Source: Anoplolepis gracilipes
Taxonomy: Eukaryota; Arthropoda; Insecta; Hymenoptera; Formicidae
Length of the DNA stretch: 64,000 nt
Direction: 5' to 3'
Assembly (NCBI RefSeq): GCF_047496725.1
Contig: NC_132980.1
Location: forward strand, 11,610,572 to 11,674,571
Shown: in pieces, positions 13,355 through 26,652 of the stretch
How positions within the stretch are numbered: the stretch's first letter is position 1
Layout of the letters: each line of letters opens with the position of its first letter
Translations under genes and position numbers: made by a program
The notes under the pieces: model-generated
Databases searched by the model: none
What the model was told of the DNA's origin: nothing
The model's input: the letters and a program-made list of their open reading frames with translations, nothing else

Positions 13355-14568
13355 AGTTTATTTTGAAAGTTTTGGAATAATATAAGTAATTATTTGATAA
13401 AATTGTAGGAGGTGCGTATAACACAAGTCCTTTATATACTTGTGACTGAAATTTTTCTACCTATCAAATATATATATCAAACTTACACGTTGACCCAAAG
13501 AATATGCCAACACGTACAATATTTCTACATTTCTAAAATGTTTTCCAAGTATTCGAAAGAGGAATTTTGCCATTAGGATTTATTGACGAAATTGAATTTG
13601 AGCTTTATGGAATCATTAATGTTCCAAGTAGCGTTTTTCAAGATTTCTCTCACAATTGATACGAGAACGAAATTATCGAATGGATCGTATGCCTGATCAT
13701 TTCCACTATTCATCGAGTAAGGGGGCATCGCTAGATCATAGGGCTAATTACCCTAAAGCTTTCATCGCGTCCTACATATCATAGGGAAACAAGAAAGAGA
13801 AATGATTTTCATTTCTCAATAAAGAAGAAGAGACGGGCCTACGAGCACGACGGGAAATTTGCGATTGTATTTAGAAATGTGAAGATAGAGCAAAGTGTGT
13901 GCTAGGGGTAAAATACAAATAAACAAAACGGGCCTCACAACACTGTATTATCTGTTAGGGGAGTGAATTGCGTTTCGTACAGTCGAAACGAAATCGAGAA
14001 ACACGCTTTTAGGATTAGTCGCAGCTTCGACCTAGACAAAACACGCACGGGAAGCACGTATCATACCTCTTTATATATCATGTTTTTTTTTCACTACTAC
14101 ATAGCATTACTTCATTCTCTCTCATCTTTTTGACATACTTATCAATAACTAATCAATAAGATGTAGACATGATGTGCAAAACGACAACTGATACTCGTTA
14201 AGCTTTTCATGCATTAAAATATCTTGTACATGAAAAATATTATTATAATGATATTGTTAAATATTGGAAAAAAAAAAAAAAAACTTTTCAAGAAATTATT
14301 ATCCAAAATCTTTGACGATAAAAATAATTACTCTTAATACTAAAAAAACATTTTTTTTTATTCTGTTATGGAATATTGTAATTTCTCAATATACATTAAA
14401 ATTACATTATACAGTCACAAAGGATTTTTGCACATTGACTCTACGACTGTAAAATTTTACAATAAATATCATTCAAGAGATCAAGAGTGACAGAATCAGA
14501 AATTAATGCCACGGCCGAATTCTCACATACTCTTGTGATACACGAAATTACGATTTGGTTCAACTTGG

Positions 14569-14602
<34 letters not shown>

Positions 14603-17600
14603 GTACAAATAAAATTGAAAGTATCCAACTCGATACTATCTTCGTTTTCGTTTCGCGCTTTATTCGCAGCACGTAACTTGCACAAATCTGCGACTTCCAG
14701 TTTACGTGATGATATCGAACATGTAATTTTGACGACCGAAGTTCACCTACTTCTTCCAGTTTTCATAAGAAAGACGCGAAAGCAAGGAAAATGTAAAAAA
14801 ATGACTCGTTCGCCGTTCTGCGAGGACGACGAGTGTCATCTTCGCGCGATTAACGATAATTATTCTTGTATCCATCGCTTGTATCGGGGATGATCACGTT
14901 CGCGAATGTCGCTTCGTAGCAATCATTTTTGTAAACTTTTCCCGCTTCTATATATTGTATAAATCGCTGCCCGCATCGTTTACCCGCATGAAACAGGCGT
15001 GAATACAGAGACGCATTCGTTCTCCCGCAGACATACTATATCATTGCAAACTATATCATTATCGATCATTATCGCGCGAAGAAAGGGATGGGAGGGGGGG
15101 GGGGGTGAGAGATTGATTACTAGCGCTTAGGGAACGAAGCCTGTAAACTCTCTGTTAGTCGAAACTTGAAGATATAGTGCGAATGGGCAACCACAGTTAT
15201 TAAATGTATCATACACGACTATTGAACGAGAATTTGCGAAGACGTTAATTACCGTCAAAGATACAGATTATTTTCAATCGATTCTTCCTATTAGTATACT
15301 ACTAGTAATTAACATTTTTATTACTGTGCAAATGTGACAAAATAAAAATTGACCAAAATTAAAAAAGTAGCATAAGTATAATAATGCAATAGATATCAGA
15401 GAAATATTGGGAATTAAAAAATAGACTTATTTTCTGTATAATTAAAGATATCCTATCTTATATAATTTTAATCATAATATAATGGTAAAATTAATTATTA
15501 CAGAACGGGTTAAATTAAACATTCAATTAGTTACATAAAAAAAAGAAAAATAAATATATATATTGCGAGCAATAGGAATTCATTCAATTTGAATAATAAT
15601 ATAAATATATATTACAGCCGTTTTATATCGAATATGCAAAACTGCAAATTATAATTTCAATTGTAACAATTATATGGAATACGAAGGTTATGTGTTATCA
15701 GGATTGTAACCAGAGAAAAAAATCAATTTGAAGAAATTATGATAATTGGCGAGTAATCGACGTCTACGAGACTAAATAACTATAGTTGTTAATGTACATT
15801 GAAAGAGCGAAAGGAAAAGAATGCATCTGACGTGAGAATGCGAAGATACAGAGGAGGAATAAGAGAGTATAATTGTGAAAGAAAAAGAAAGAGAGAAAAA
15901 AGATAGGAGGGCATATAATACTATAAAAAAAAAAAAAAAGAAATAAAAGCACAGCTGAATGATTAGATCGTCCTGCGAATTGAAAATTCTAAGTCTAAAA
16001 ATATATTTATGACGGAGAGAGAAAAGACAGAAAGGGGGAAGACGAAAAGGAAACGAAATGCAGATGTAGATGCAACAATATGAAAAAAAAAAGTAAAAGA
16101 AAGATATACAAATATAAATATATAAATATAAAAAAAGATACGAGAGAAAGAAGTATAAATAAAAAGGCAAAGAATAAAAACAAGAGAAAGAGAATACAAA
16201 AAAAAAAAAACAAAAAAAAAAAAAAAAAAGAAAAAAAAACAGACAAGAATACTGGAAGCTGGTGCAACGTAAACGGCGCGAACAAGTATATCTATCAGTA
16301 TTTATGCGATAATCGAGAACTATCGCGTCGCGACTTATTGTTAGATAAATATTATTGACAGCATTTAATGATTTTACTTGTGGATCCTCTTTAATCCTAT
16401 CCTCTAATCGAAACTGCAGCATTAAAAAGTATACAAAAAGAGACGAGAGATGGAGAGTCAGTAAACTAGAGAGAAAATACAAAGATACAATATTTGAACG
16501 CGTATAAGACGGCTGAAAAGCAAGAAAGGCTTGGGCGAACGAAAAATCGAATAGTAAAAGAAGATGAAAGAAAGAATGACTATCGTTGATCGCTATATCA
16601 AGCAAGTAGATGTATATTTAAGAGTAAACGAAAAAAAAAAAATATAGTAGCGTGTCGGTATATTAGTTATAATTGCGAGGCTGCGTCGTCGCGTGTCTCA
16701 TGCCCGACCATTGGCCGCTTATGCGAACCGGTGATACATGAAGGAGAAAACACGAAAACTCAGTATATAAAGAACGAGGAACGATTGCGAATTGTGCGTA
16801 TACGAGTGTGTGAGAATATGTGTCACAGAAGGAGATACAAATTGCGTCAATTGTAAATTATGCGTTCAGCCTTAACACGAGCGTGATTTTTGTAAATTTC
16901 GATTTTTTTTTTCTTTCTAAATCGATCGGCTATGAATATATGGACAAAAGTTGACGATAACAAAAATCTTACGATACAATAAGCGCTGTTTTGTATAATT
17001 TTATAATTTGTATAATATTTTCAAATTTTTAACATAATTTAATTGATTTAATTGATTTGAAAATATTAATTTATTCTCCATTACATGCACGGTGGATAAC
17101 AATATATTTATAATATAATTATAATATTTTCTGTTTAAATTTTACTTATATATAGTTAGACTGAAAGTATAAAATTTCAGGTTGACATTCTTTAATTGAT
17201 TGTCAGGTTTATTTTAACGAAAGAAAGGAATGACAGATAAATGATATCCGTCACAAAAAAGATTGTTAAAGCTGAACGCATCTTAAGAAAGTGCAAGAGA
17301 GCGCAGTGTGCGAATACAAATTGACTTTAACACCAAAAAGAAATTGTTTGCAATACAAAAATTAATCTTTAGAGGCTCCTTTACAATATTTTAAAATACG
17401 TTAACGATTAGGACAAATAGTTTGACGAAAAATCTGGGACGAGATTTTTATTAAGTGTCTTGTGAATTCGGTAATTGCGCGATGCGCCGAATGTAAGTTT
17501 CGTTATATCGAAATTTAGCATTAAATGTTTCATTGTTATTACGTTTGTTAAATTTTGAGGATGCGGAAATGATCGCTGAATTTTAGTTGCGAGAAAAAGA

Positions 17601-18631
17601 TTATTTATTCTCAGTCGAGAAAATGAAACTGTCGCATTTTCGCAATGTTTGAACGAGTTTCTTCTCGATTGTTAAACTTCGAATGAGCTTTGTCAAGTAT
17701 ATCGATGCGAGAGATGATATACGTACAGGACTCAATCAGGTGTTGGATTGATGCCAGTCGATCCGACACGCGAGTCAACGATACGCAAATAAGCGAGTCG
17801 TTAATATACCGATTATAAACAAAAGAATCAACAGTAGATATAGTAGAGCGTGAAACAACTTCAAAGGGGTAATACTACCGTTGTTCCGTTAATTGTTTCT
17901 ATAGATTTTATTGCATCGCGACCGCGTCGAGTCATTCGCGATCGGGAAGCAAGCACAAAAAGATAATCGCTCCTTAATCGCGGGAATTATTAATTTTCGC
18001 TATTCTCAATAAAAAAGAAACAACGTGCGCTGCAATGTCAACTCTGTATGTCAGTCGTTTCGTTCAATCATATATAATTATGATATAATTTGAGAAGAAA
18101 ATTTATCGGTGCCCGATTGATAATCAATGACAATTGATAATCTTAAACTCGATAGAATGACAAAAGAAATAAACTTTAATTTGTTATGAAATAAAAAAGA
18201 AATTACAGTATAATAATAAATCAGAAGAATAAATAGATTAGTTATATGTAAATCGTCCAAATTCTACAAATCCACTTTAGTTCTAAATGAGAAATTTCAG
18301 ATATTGATTTATAAAATACAAAATATAAAATAATAAAGGATATATTATTGATTTGTATACTGGAGCTGCGCGTTTGTTCAAAAATATTATCGTCAATCAC
18401 CTATGCGAAATAGATCAAGGGAATCGATAGAATTCATAGATAATACTTTGGAGAAGACTCCTCCATATATCTCGGAAATGAGCGATCGAGTTAGGCCATG
18501 TGATTTCGATCGGCCAATTTTTTTAGTCAATTAGATAATCCTTTCGAATATTTCTCATAGGTGGATAGGACGGATCGCTGCGAAAAGCCCCAGATTAGAG
18601 AAAGATAACAAAAAAAAAAAAAAAAAAAAAA

Positions 18632-18641
<10 letters not shown>

Positions 18642-18675
<34 letters not shown>
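18642..18675. repeat. Poly(A) followed by (TA)n
   Basis: About 22 A (18610-18631), a short spacer, then alternating TA of about 34 bases. Confidence 0.9.
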
Positions 18676-18686
<11 letters not shown>

Positions 18687-19194
18687 CATATATATGTAGA
18701 GTATATGTCGAATGTACACATGCACGTATGTAGTAATATCGACCGCTTTTGAAGGATCGATCGCGCGAGAGAGCGCACGCGACGCGACGCGGCCGCGGCT
18801 ACTCTAGCCAGGACTATTTTTCTAAGTTGCAAAGTATAATAAATTAACGACGTTGCATTATCGTTACTAGAGTATATTATAATGTATATTGATATTTTAA
18901 CTAGGCGAGATAAGTATGAGATAATGTTACGAGCGAGAGTAATATAATGAGACTATATATCATAATTATTATCATAATGATTATCGCGCAGACGAGATAA
19001 TCGATAATTAACGGCGGTTCGCACGTGCGGTCGGTGCGCGTGTGACGCGCGCGACGCATTTAATTAGTCGAATGCGTTTATCGCGAGATGAATCGACGAA
19101 ACGCGGCAAACGGGTCGGAATCGAAAGATCACAATGGGGGGAAAAAATGACGGGAGAAAAACGCTATTATAAATTTCGTGCGATTTCGTCGATT

Positions 19195-19243
19195 CGCGAG
19201 AGACGAGAGACGAGAGACGAGAGACGAGAGACGAGAGACGAGC
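19195..19243 (+). repeat. 7-bp tandem repeat, unit AGACGAG, about six copies
   Basis: The heptamer AGACGAG repeats without interruption and then decays into AGCGAGAG. It is purine-rich on the plus strand, like other tracts in this region, and lies about 250 bases before the candidate poly(A) signals. Confidence 0.85.
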
Positions 19244-19491
19244 GAGAGGAAGAAGCGAAAGAGACCGATAGTAGCAGAATGAATGGAATAACTATAAGAA
19301 TGAGTGTGTGAATACGAGTGTGAATGAGCGAGGTAGGGAGCAATGAATAAGCATGTATCGTTCTTCGGCCGCGGAGAGTAATAAGAGAAATAATGAATCG
19401 TTCTGTCAGTCACCTCACACCTATATTATACAATATCATAATAATATGCTGCCATACGATATAAATATATGTCTACGGTAAGGAGTATATT

Positions 19492-19511
19492 AATAAAACA
19501 TTACAAATAAA
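19492..19511 (+). terminator. Candidate distal poly(A) signals (two AATAAA)
   Basis: AATAAA occurs at 19492-19497 and again at 19506-19511. A GT-rich element, GTGCCTGTGT, follows at 19541-19550, the usual spacing of a downstream cleavage element. They could close the long 3' UTR of the RhoGAP gene. Other AATAAA-like hexamers exist upstream, so shorter transcript forms are possible. Confidence 0.35.
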
Positions 19512-19520
19512 TATGTTATA

Positions 19521-20722
19521 AGTAATCATCTCTCTCTCAAGTGCCTGTGTTCCTTCGTAATCGATTCTCATTGTCAGTATAAAATATAAATTCTAATGGA
19601 AAACGTAAGTCATAAGTCATAATTACAAAATTAATTGATTACCGTGTTTGCAGTAATATGTGTGTACCAGTTATATGACAAAACAGTTATTGATCCTAAT
19701 ATATTATGATAAAAGAGAGAGTAAAATTGATAAATGCTTATAAATTGAAAGTTAATTATATTAGAAAAAAATTAAAAAAACTTGACAATAGAACAAACAA
19801 TACTAAAGTTCCTAGGTTATATATTTATTAATAACAGTTGAAATGTTTGATCATCGATTCAGTTAAATAGCTATTTTATATTTGCCGTACAATCAATTAT
19901 TTTTGGAAAAGGTAAGATATATTTTTACATATTATTTTAAATTTCAAAACAAAAAACAAAAAATAAAAATGAATAAAACATGCGCGTATTATGGGTGAAA
20001 GATACTTAACTTACAACTAATTTGACTTATGTAATTTAATTGAACACTTGTACAATTGCAAAACTCACTCGACCGGTCTACATGTAAATTAAATGCTTTT
20101 ACATTGTAGAAATCAATTTCCGCGTTCTACCATGAGTATACGTTTTCTAAAATAATTTAAAAGATCGTGTTTCTCTCCTGCATTTCATAATTCATAGAGG
20201 TTAAATCAAGTTAAATCTTAATTACATGATAAGCTTACATGTCAATTAACAAAATATTCACGTAAAACAGATGCATTCTGAAGATTCATTATATGTTTAC
20301 CCCAGTTTCTATTTTGCAAACGGATGAATCAATTTGTTTTCTATTTTTGTTTGGGGTCAGATATTTTGCGAGAAGACACGTAGCATAATTCACTTAGTGA
20401 AAGCGATGCATTGACACTCAGTTCTGTGTTCGCAATTTCTGCTGTTTGCATCGGAGGATGGTATGACACAGTTACATCATGTTAAGGTGAACGTCGTAGT
20501 TATTTGCAGCGAAAGCGTATTGACGCATTAACATCGCTGACAAATATTAATCAAGAGGCGATTAATAATCAAACATTCGATCGATAGAGATACATGTTTA
20601 GATTCATCTTGGACTTTGGCACATTCATAAGAAAAATAATTATAAAGTCAAATGAAATGATATTCTACCTTTTATCATTGTATTCTAAATTTTTTTCTCA
20701 ATCTCCCTCTTCTAGTAGTCTT
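19521..20722. other. Intergenic stretch, no feature recognised
   Basis: AT-rich sequence between the candidate 3' end of the RhoGAP transcript and the lipase upstream region. I see no open frame with coding character, no RNA gene and no clear repeat. Confidence 0.5.
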
Positions 20723-20730
20723 TATATAAT
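20723..20730 (+). promoter_or_regulatory. Possible TATA box of the lipase gene
   Basis: TATATAAT lies about 410 bases upstream of the lipase ATG, and the sequence between is more GC-rich and free of repeats, as a 5' UTR would be. In a genome this AT-rich such a motif is expected often by chance, so support is weak. Confidence 0.2.
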
Positions 20731-21142
20731 ATTTTAATTAGAAAAAAAAAAAGAGGACGCTACACAAAGTTCGATGTAAAAGAGAGTAAAAAGAATAAAA
20801 AAGATAAACAAGGATTTTCTTTGTCGATCTCGGGACCGAATCTTGAGCAAATGTTGGTGCAGTCGTCAGGCTCTAGCAAGCGGAAAGAGAGTTGCGCAAA
20901 AAGAAGGCCATTAATAGAGAAGGTACGCTTTCTATAGCTGGGCAAAGCCCGCCCCTGGGTGAGTCTTACGGCAAAATAAAACAAAAAGCGCGTCTCGTCG
21001 ATCGCGACATAAACGCGAAGCATTTCGGCGAGGGAAGAAGAGAAATAAAAAGCAGAAAGTTTGGAAGAAGGTGGGGAGGCGGGAGGAGAAGAATGCAACG
21101 ACCTGTACGAAGGACACAAGGCTTCGACGACCCAGTGACAAG

Positions 21143-21388
21143 ATGCAGCCAGTCAACATTCTTCATCATGTTCTTTTCGTTTTACTCATAACCGCTGTTA
21201 CTACATCAATTGCTGGAAAGTTGCAATCTGGTGAGTGCAAATATATACTGTTACGTTGACTTAATAAATAAACGATCAAATTTGCAGCGTGAAAATCAGA
21301 TATTATTTTCATTGCATAATTTTATTACATATTGCGTCACTTATCAATTATTAGGTGAGCATTTCTCTATATATATTTTCGATAAAAC

Positions 21389-21428
<40 letters not shown>

Positions 21429-23780
21429 CGTGTGTGAGTTATAAATGTAAAGCTATTTATAAATTTTCAGTTAAATAATTTTAATTAAATAACGGTATAA
21501 TAGTATTATAGTTGATATAATATAGAGATTTGTCAGTTCAGCGGCATAATCAATAACTGTTATTATGCATTATAATTACTTTAAACAATTATTTTATAAA
21601 AGATGGATCAAACCAACATATAAAGATATTTTTATTATATAAATATTTAAAAATGTATGAAAACGGAGAACATATATAAATCTCACAAAACACCACTACA
21701 CGCACATTCACTATACGCAGAAAATAAATATTTGCAAATATGGAGAAATAATAATTGAATTTTGCAAGTTGTAAAGTTATAGTTGCATATACGGCCCACT
21801 TTCACAACGCGACTGTTATTATAAAATTACATGGTGCAATAGTTCAAGATAGTAATAGACTGTAAATACACTGAACTGACATCATAATTATGTGAATGCA
21901 AGATATTGCGTCTACCGGCGCGTAAATCGTACTGAAGTGCGTAATATTGTACGAATAACAATTTACGGTGCTGTGAGTGAAAGGAAAATGCAAGTGGGGC
22001 CGCGATGAGGCAAATAAAATGCCAATAAACGTGCGGATGCATTTAATTTCATAATTGAAATTTGGTTACTGAACTTCTCGTCAAGGTAACATGTTTATCT
22101 TTACAGTCAAACATCGTCCACGAAATCGCTCTATGCTGAGACGGATTGCCATCTTTCGCGAGGAAAAATCTAAAGTTTGTTACGGTAACACTCTTGAAAT
22201 TTTGCTTTGGTTAATTTGTAATTTTAAATAACGATTAATATAAAATGCGAATATATATATTAATATGAAGAAATTGAATATAAATTTGAAATAATATAAT
22301 TATACTAATTAAAGCTTCTTTCTTTTTCAAGTAAATATATATCTTTAAACATAATTTTTTATTTTTTCTTAATATCTAAATATTAATAAAAATAAGATAA
22401 AATATTTATCTTAATATTATTTAGTAAAATATATTTCAGATTTAGTTAGTTGAGTTAATTTGTAATTTTAAATAACGATTAATATAAAATGCGAATATAT
22501 TAATATGAACTTGAATGAAATTGAAAATAAATTTGAAATAAGCTTCTTTCTTTTCCATAATAAATATATATCTTTAAACATAATTTTTTATTTTTTCTTA
22601 ATATCTAAATATTGTAAGATGTAAGATAAAAATATTTATCTTAATATTATTTGGTATACGTAAAATATTTCAGATTTAGTTGGTTGTTTCGCGGATCCGC
22701 CGCAGCATTTATCGATAAAACGACCGCCTGAACATCCTAGGGTGATTCAAACTAGATTCTTTCTCTATACACGTGTAGATCGACAAAATCCAGAACCCTT
22801 ACAGTACGGTGACAACTTGAGATCCATTGTACATTCCCGATTCAATGTCACGAAACATCTCAAAGTATTGATACACGGTTACAAGGGCAGTGGGAGTGAT
22901 ATTGGCGCTATACTTGGCGTTAATCTGCTTCTCGATATAGTAATGTTTAGCAATTTATTTTCCTATTTATCTTTCAAATTTGAACTGCAAAATTTTTAAG
23001 CCATTACCACCGAATTATTAACATCTTCAAAAATGTCGTCACCTACAGGAAGACGTAAACGTCGTCATTTTAGACTGGACGAGGGGAGCAGGCACTACTT
23101 ATGCAGCTGCAGTGGCAAATAGCGAACTGGTTGGCCGACAATTGGCTTTAATTCTTTTGGATACCATTAATTTGGGAATCAATCCCATTGACATCCACGT
23201 GATCGGTTTCAGTCTTGGCGCACACGTGGCCGGTTGCGCCTCAGAAGTATTGAAACGAAAGAATCTGCTTGTAGGTCGTATAACAGGTCTCGATCCAGCG
23301 TCACCATTCTTCAGGCATCATCTGTTCCGGGAGAAGTCGAGAAAATTGGATGCCACTGACGCTCTTCTCGTTGATGTCATTCATACCGATGGTTCTCAAG
23401 ATTTCGCGGATGGCTTTGGCCTACTTAAGCCGATCGGACATATCGATTTCTTTCCTAATGGTGGCAGAGAGCAACCCGGTTGTACCGATGTTAAGAATTC
23501 GGTGGTAGTCAGCCATTTAAAAGGTGAGAATTAAAAGTAATCTAAGCGCGCAAAAATATTAATTTGTTTAATTTAAATACTTGTCTCTTTCAATTGTTTA
23601 ATTTTGAAAAATTATTATATTATTACAATTAATAGCATCAGTTTGATAAGATAAAAATTTGTCGTGCCCAAATCGAAATAATTTTAAATTAATTGTTTTT
23701 ATTATATATATATATATATTTCTAATATACATTAATAAAAATTTATTAAAAATATTTGAATATTTCAATAAAATCAACGT

Positions 23781-23826
<46 letters not shown>

Positions 23827-25362
23827 GCATATATGTTTTTATAAAGTTTATAATTATTTATTTTTATTAATTATTAATTTTAGAAGAGCTATTGGATCGG
23901 GATATAGCATGTAGCCATTTACGAGCTTGGCAGCTGTTTATAGACAGCATCCGTTCGCAGAATGAAGAGTGTAAATTCGTCGCATGGCCCTGTCCGCAAG
24001 GAGGAATATCTTATGCGAAGGGAACATGTTTTCCTATGGAATCGATTGATTGGAATCAAGAAATGGGTTATGCAGCTAATCGTGGACCCTTGGGAATTTA
24101 TTATCTATCGACCAGAGCCGAAAAACCGTTTTGTGGTAATAGAATATCCAGATAATTGAATTTCTATATTGAAAATGATTATTTTCGACACGAACAATAA
24201 TTTATAATTGCCCCAATTGTTTCTACGAGAATAAATAAATTATCTTGAGAAAATTAAAATATATATTGCAGATTGACGATTAATAGATCAATATTAATTC
24301 GTTGTATACATTTTTTAACTAATAATTTATCACACGATTTTTTATTTAGAAAAAAATTGAAAAGTAAGCTTAGATAATTAATTATTCCAAATTAATATTG
24401 TAATTGTATAGTTATCGTTATTCCGTATTATATTTTGCAAGTCGTAATTTGAGGAATTTTATAAATTTTAGGTCAACCACTCAGAGCATCAGTGATGATG
24501 TCCGAGGATATGCCGAAAACATCTGGTATATTATTTTTCAAAATTTTCCTCGGTAATTCTACAACATTCTTTAAGATTCAGTGCACGTAAGTAAAAAATA
24601 TTCTATAAATATAGAAAAATAATTGATTTATCTAATCGAAATCTACAACGCTATAAATATTCCAACATTTAATAAATTTTAACGAACGTCAATTACAATA
24701 GTATCATCTCAATTATAATGTTAACTTGTAAAGTATTAACTATATATTTTTATAACACGATTCACACATTGTATGATGTAATGCAACGTAAATAATTGAT
24801 ACTTTATTTGAAAGAAAGATAAATCGAGTGCCTGTTGGTAATAAAATTTATTAATTGCTTCAAATGTTATTCAAGCTTGTCCAAACAAAAAAATGAACGA
24901 ATGATATTTTATAATATTGCGGCCGCGGAATTCGGTACTTTACTCGAAGATATTCCAACAATCACCGGCATCGTTTCATATCAACGCATTGTTAATAAGA
25001 CAGAGGAAGAGAGTACATCAAACCCAGAGATGGAAGTAATACTTTTCGATAAACTTACCCTTGAAGATCGTAAAGGCCATAGGTAAATATATGCAACAAT
25101 ATCATTTTATATTATATATCAATATATATAATATATATGTGACATATAATAATTTTAATAAAAATTTGCTATAAAATTTATTTGAAAACCGAAGGGAAAA
25201 ATATCACAAATTATATATATGTATTATATTATATACATGTAATTATTTTTTTATATTTCAACCAGGTGGGAATATTGCAGAACGAACACCGCAATTAATT
25301 CGCACGAAATGAATGAAATATTATACGTAGAATTGAAAAATGGACATTGTACACCGTTATAA
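21143..25362 (+). CDS. Secreted pancreatic triacylglycerol lipase-like enzyme (complete, 8 exons, 525 aa)
   Basis: Exons 21143-21230, 22107-22184, 22674-22939, 23049-23523, 23884-24135, 24472-24586, 24876-25082 and 25266-25362 join in frame to 525 residues. The start ATG opens a typical signal peptide (LFVLLITAVTTSIAG, residues about 11-25), so the protein is secreted. The alpha/beta hydrolase core shows the nucleophile elbow GFSLG (Ser199), the acid in TGLDPASPFF (Asp226) and the base in CSHLRA (His314): an intact triad. The cysteine around GREQPGC and that of CSH fit the disulfide-bounded lid of pancreatic-type lipases. Residues about 390-525 form a C-terminal part of the size and position of the PLAT/LH2 domain; this assignment is by position only. 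The family hydrolyses triacylglycerols or phospholipids in gut or haemolymph; the substrate cannot be fixed from sequence. The exon 7 acceptor at 24874-24875 has only a weak pyrimidine tract and is the least certain border. Confidence 0.92.
21231..22106 (+). other. Intron 1 of the lipase gene
   Basis: 876-base intron from GTGAGT to TTACAG. It contains a (TA)n run at about 21391-21425. No further exon was seen. Confidence 0.75.
22211..22690 (+). repeat. Tandem duplication (about 240 bp, 2 copies) spanning intron 2 and the start of exon 3 of the lipase
   Basis: Copy 1 runs from about 22211 to 22454 and copy 2 from 22455 to about 22690. Both begin TTAATTTGTAATTTTAAATA and both contain the acceptor context TTTCAGATTTAGTT, so the 3' splice site was duplicated. 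Only the downstream acceptor (AG at 22672-22673) leads into an open exon; after the upstream one (22438-22439) the frame reaches TGA within five codons. The copies differ by small indels and substitutions, so the duplication is not very recent. Confidence 0.88.
23782..23822. repeat. (TA)n microsatellite in lipase intron 4
   Basis: Alternating TA of about 40 bases inside the intron between the catalytic serine exon and the catalytic histidine exon. Confidence 0.9.
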
Positions 25363-25396
25363 TAATGTAATTTTAATGTGACGATTTTTTAATTTG

Positions 25397-25402
25397 AATA
25401 AA
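25397..25402 (+). terminator. Poly(A) signal of the lipase gene
   Basis: AATAAA lies 35 bases after the lipase stop codon. It is the first canonical hexamer downstream and fits a very short 3' UTR. Confidence 0.6.
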
Positions 25403-26055
25403 TAAGATATTTTCAAATGCGTCTCAATCTCGGAAAGATTCTAAGTTATTCTCCCTTCAAGATAACGTCTGCAGTACTTTTTTATGCGATTTATGATACG
25501 TTACGTAAATAAAATAAGTGAATAATTAAGTACGTCGATTAAATTTACTCACCGAAAAAAGTTACTGAAGAATTCGTCGTCTCCTCTGTCATGATATCGT
25601 TCCTTATTTTGAAAGCTGGAAGACTCGCACAAAATACCTGCCGAACGAAAATAACACACGATTAATTACTATTACGCGCGCGTAGAATGATCACTCGTCA
25701 CTTTAGCACGTGTAGCAAACACTCTCGACGCTTGTAACACGTATTATACACGAAAACTACGAAATACGTCAATCACTCGTCATCAGTGGCCGGGTTATCA
25801 ATTATCGATCCCTCAATAAGACTAATATAAAATTGGCGCGAATTTAGCGATGCGAGTAATACATAAAGCGCCATCCATAAAGTGTACTAAAAGCACATGT
25901 CGGTAAAATTGTATAATTACCCGTAGGGTAATTATATCTGGACCATCGTCGGTAACATCGCATTAAATAAGATTTATCGAAATTTTTCGAATAAAATAAT
26001 AAAATCTTATTTTATTAGCTTGAATGTGTAAAAACAATGCGTACTTACCACGTAC

Positions 26056-26120
26056 GAAGCTATTTGACGTATGGAGTTATATTTGACGTATGGAGCTATG
26101 TTTGACGTATGGAGTTATTT
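26056..26120. repeat. Tandem repeat, 19-bp unit with core TTTGACGTATGGAG, three copies
   Basis: The core begins at 26063, 26082 and 26101, giving an exact period of 19. The copies differ mainly at the base after GGAG (T or C). Confidence 0.9.
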
Positions 26121-26589
26121 GAATGCATAAATTTGTGTTTACCGTAAAATATACTCGACTATTGTCAGAACTTCCGGTATACTATATACACTTTTGTTTG
26201 CAGGCGATATATTTATTCCCGAAAACTAATCACGAGAACGAAATTTGCGTGCATCTAAATAATACGATTTTAAACAATACTTATTTACTTTCGGTATTTT
26301 TATTTATATACGATTATTTAACAATATAGTTACGATCGCGTAGACGGAACTATCGTCCGCAATTTTACTTTTCTCGACATTCCCGACACTACACACTATT
26401 GCTAACAATACTTATTATAATTGTCGCACGATATTGTCGATTACGATTGAATCTGCACCGAAACTGACCGAAATTGCAAACGACTGCGCGCCAATTTACA
26501 CCGATAAAGTTTTCAAGATATAAAGGTAAATTTTCACGAGCCACTGAAACCGATTGTTTGAGCGACAAAGACGGTGAAAATTTACCTTA

Positions 26590-26652
26590 AAACACAAATT
26601 CCATGAGCGTAGACGTAACCGTGAGAATCAACCAATCACAGGCGTCCGTTGA
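26590..26652. repeat. Half of a dispersed foldback repeat (relative of 32150-32313)
   Basis: Starts AACACAAATTCCATGAGCGT and contains GAGAATCAACCAAT and TCCGTTGAA. Both arms of the foldback at 32150-32313 carry diverged versions of the same order of motifs. Only one arm is present here. Confidence 0.6.

Larger units (their letters stand above)
5826..19520 (+). other. Probable very long 3' UTR of the RhoGAP gene (13.7 kb without a gene)
   Basis: I found no credible coding exon on either strand here. The short open frames are made of homopolymers and dinucleotide runs. The plus strand is markedly purine-rich in many places: GA runs at 7660-7689, 8911-8939 and 9529-9599, and A/AAAGA-rich stretches at 6283-6315 and 15870-16250. 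Pumilio-type TGTAAATA or TGTATATA elements occur (for example near 12169 and 12915). Two AATAAA hexamers at 19492 and 19506 are followed by a GT-rich stretch. Insect neuronal genes commonly carry very long 3' UTRs, so this fits a synaptic gene; continuity of the transcript is inferred and unproven. Moderately GC-rich islands, such as 16660-16870 and 18720-19300, may be conserved regulatory parts. Confidence 0.4.

Noticed and set aside
15772..16605. 277-codon minus-strand open frame rich in Phe, Leu and Ser
   Set aside because: It is the complement of A- and AAAGA-rich plus-strand sequence, has no domain character and no consistent codon use, and lies in the putative 3' UTR.
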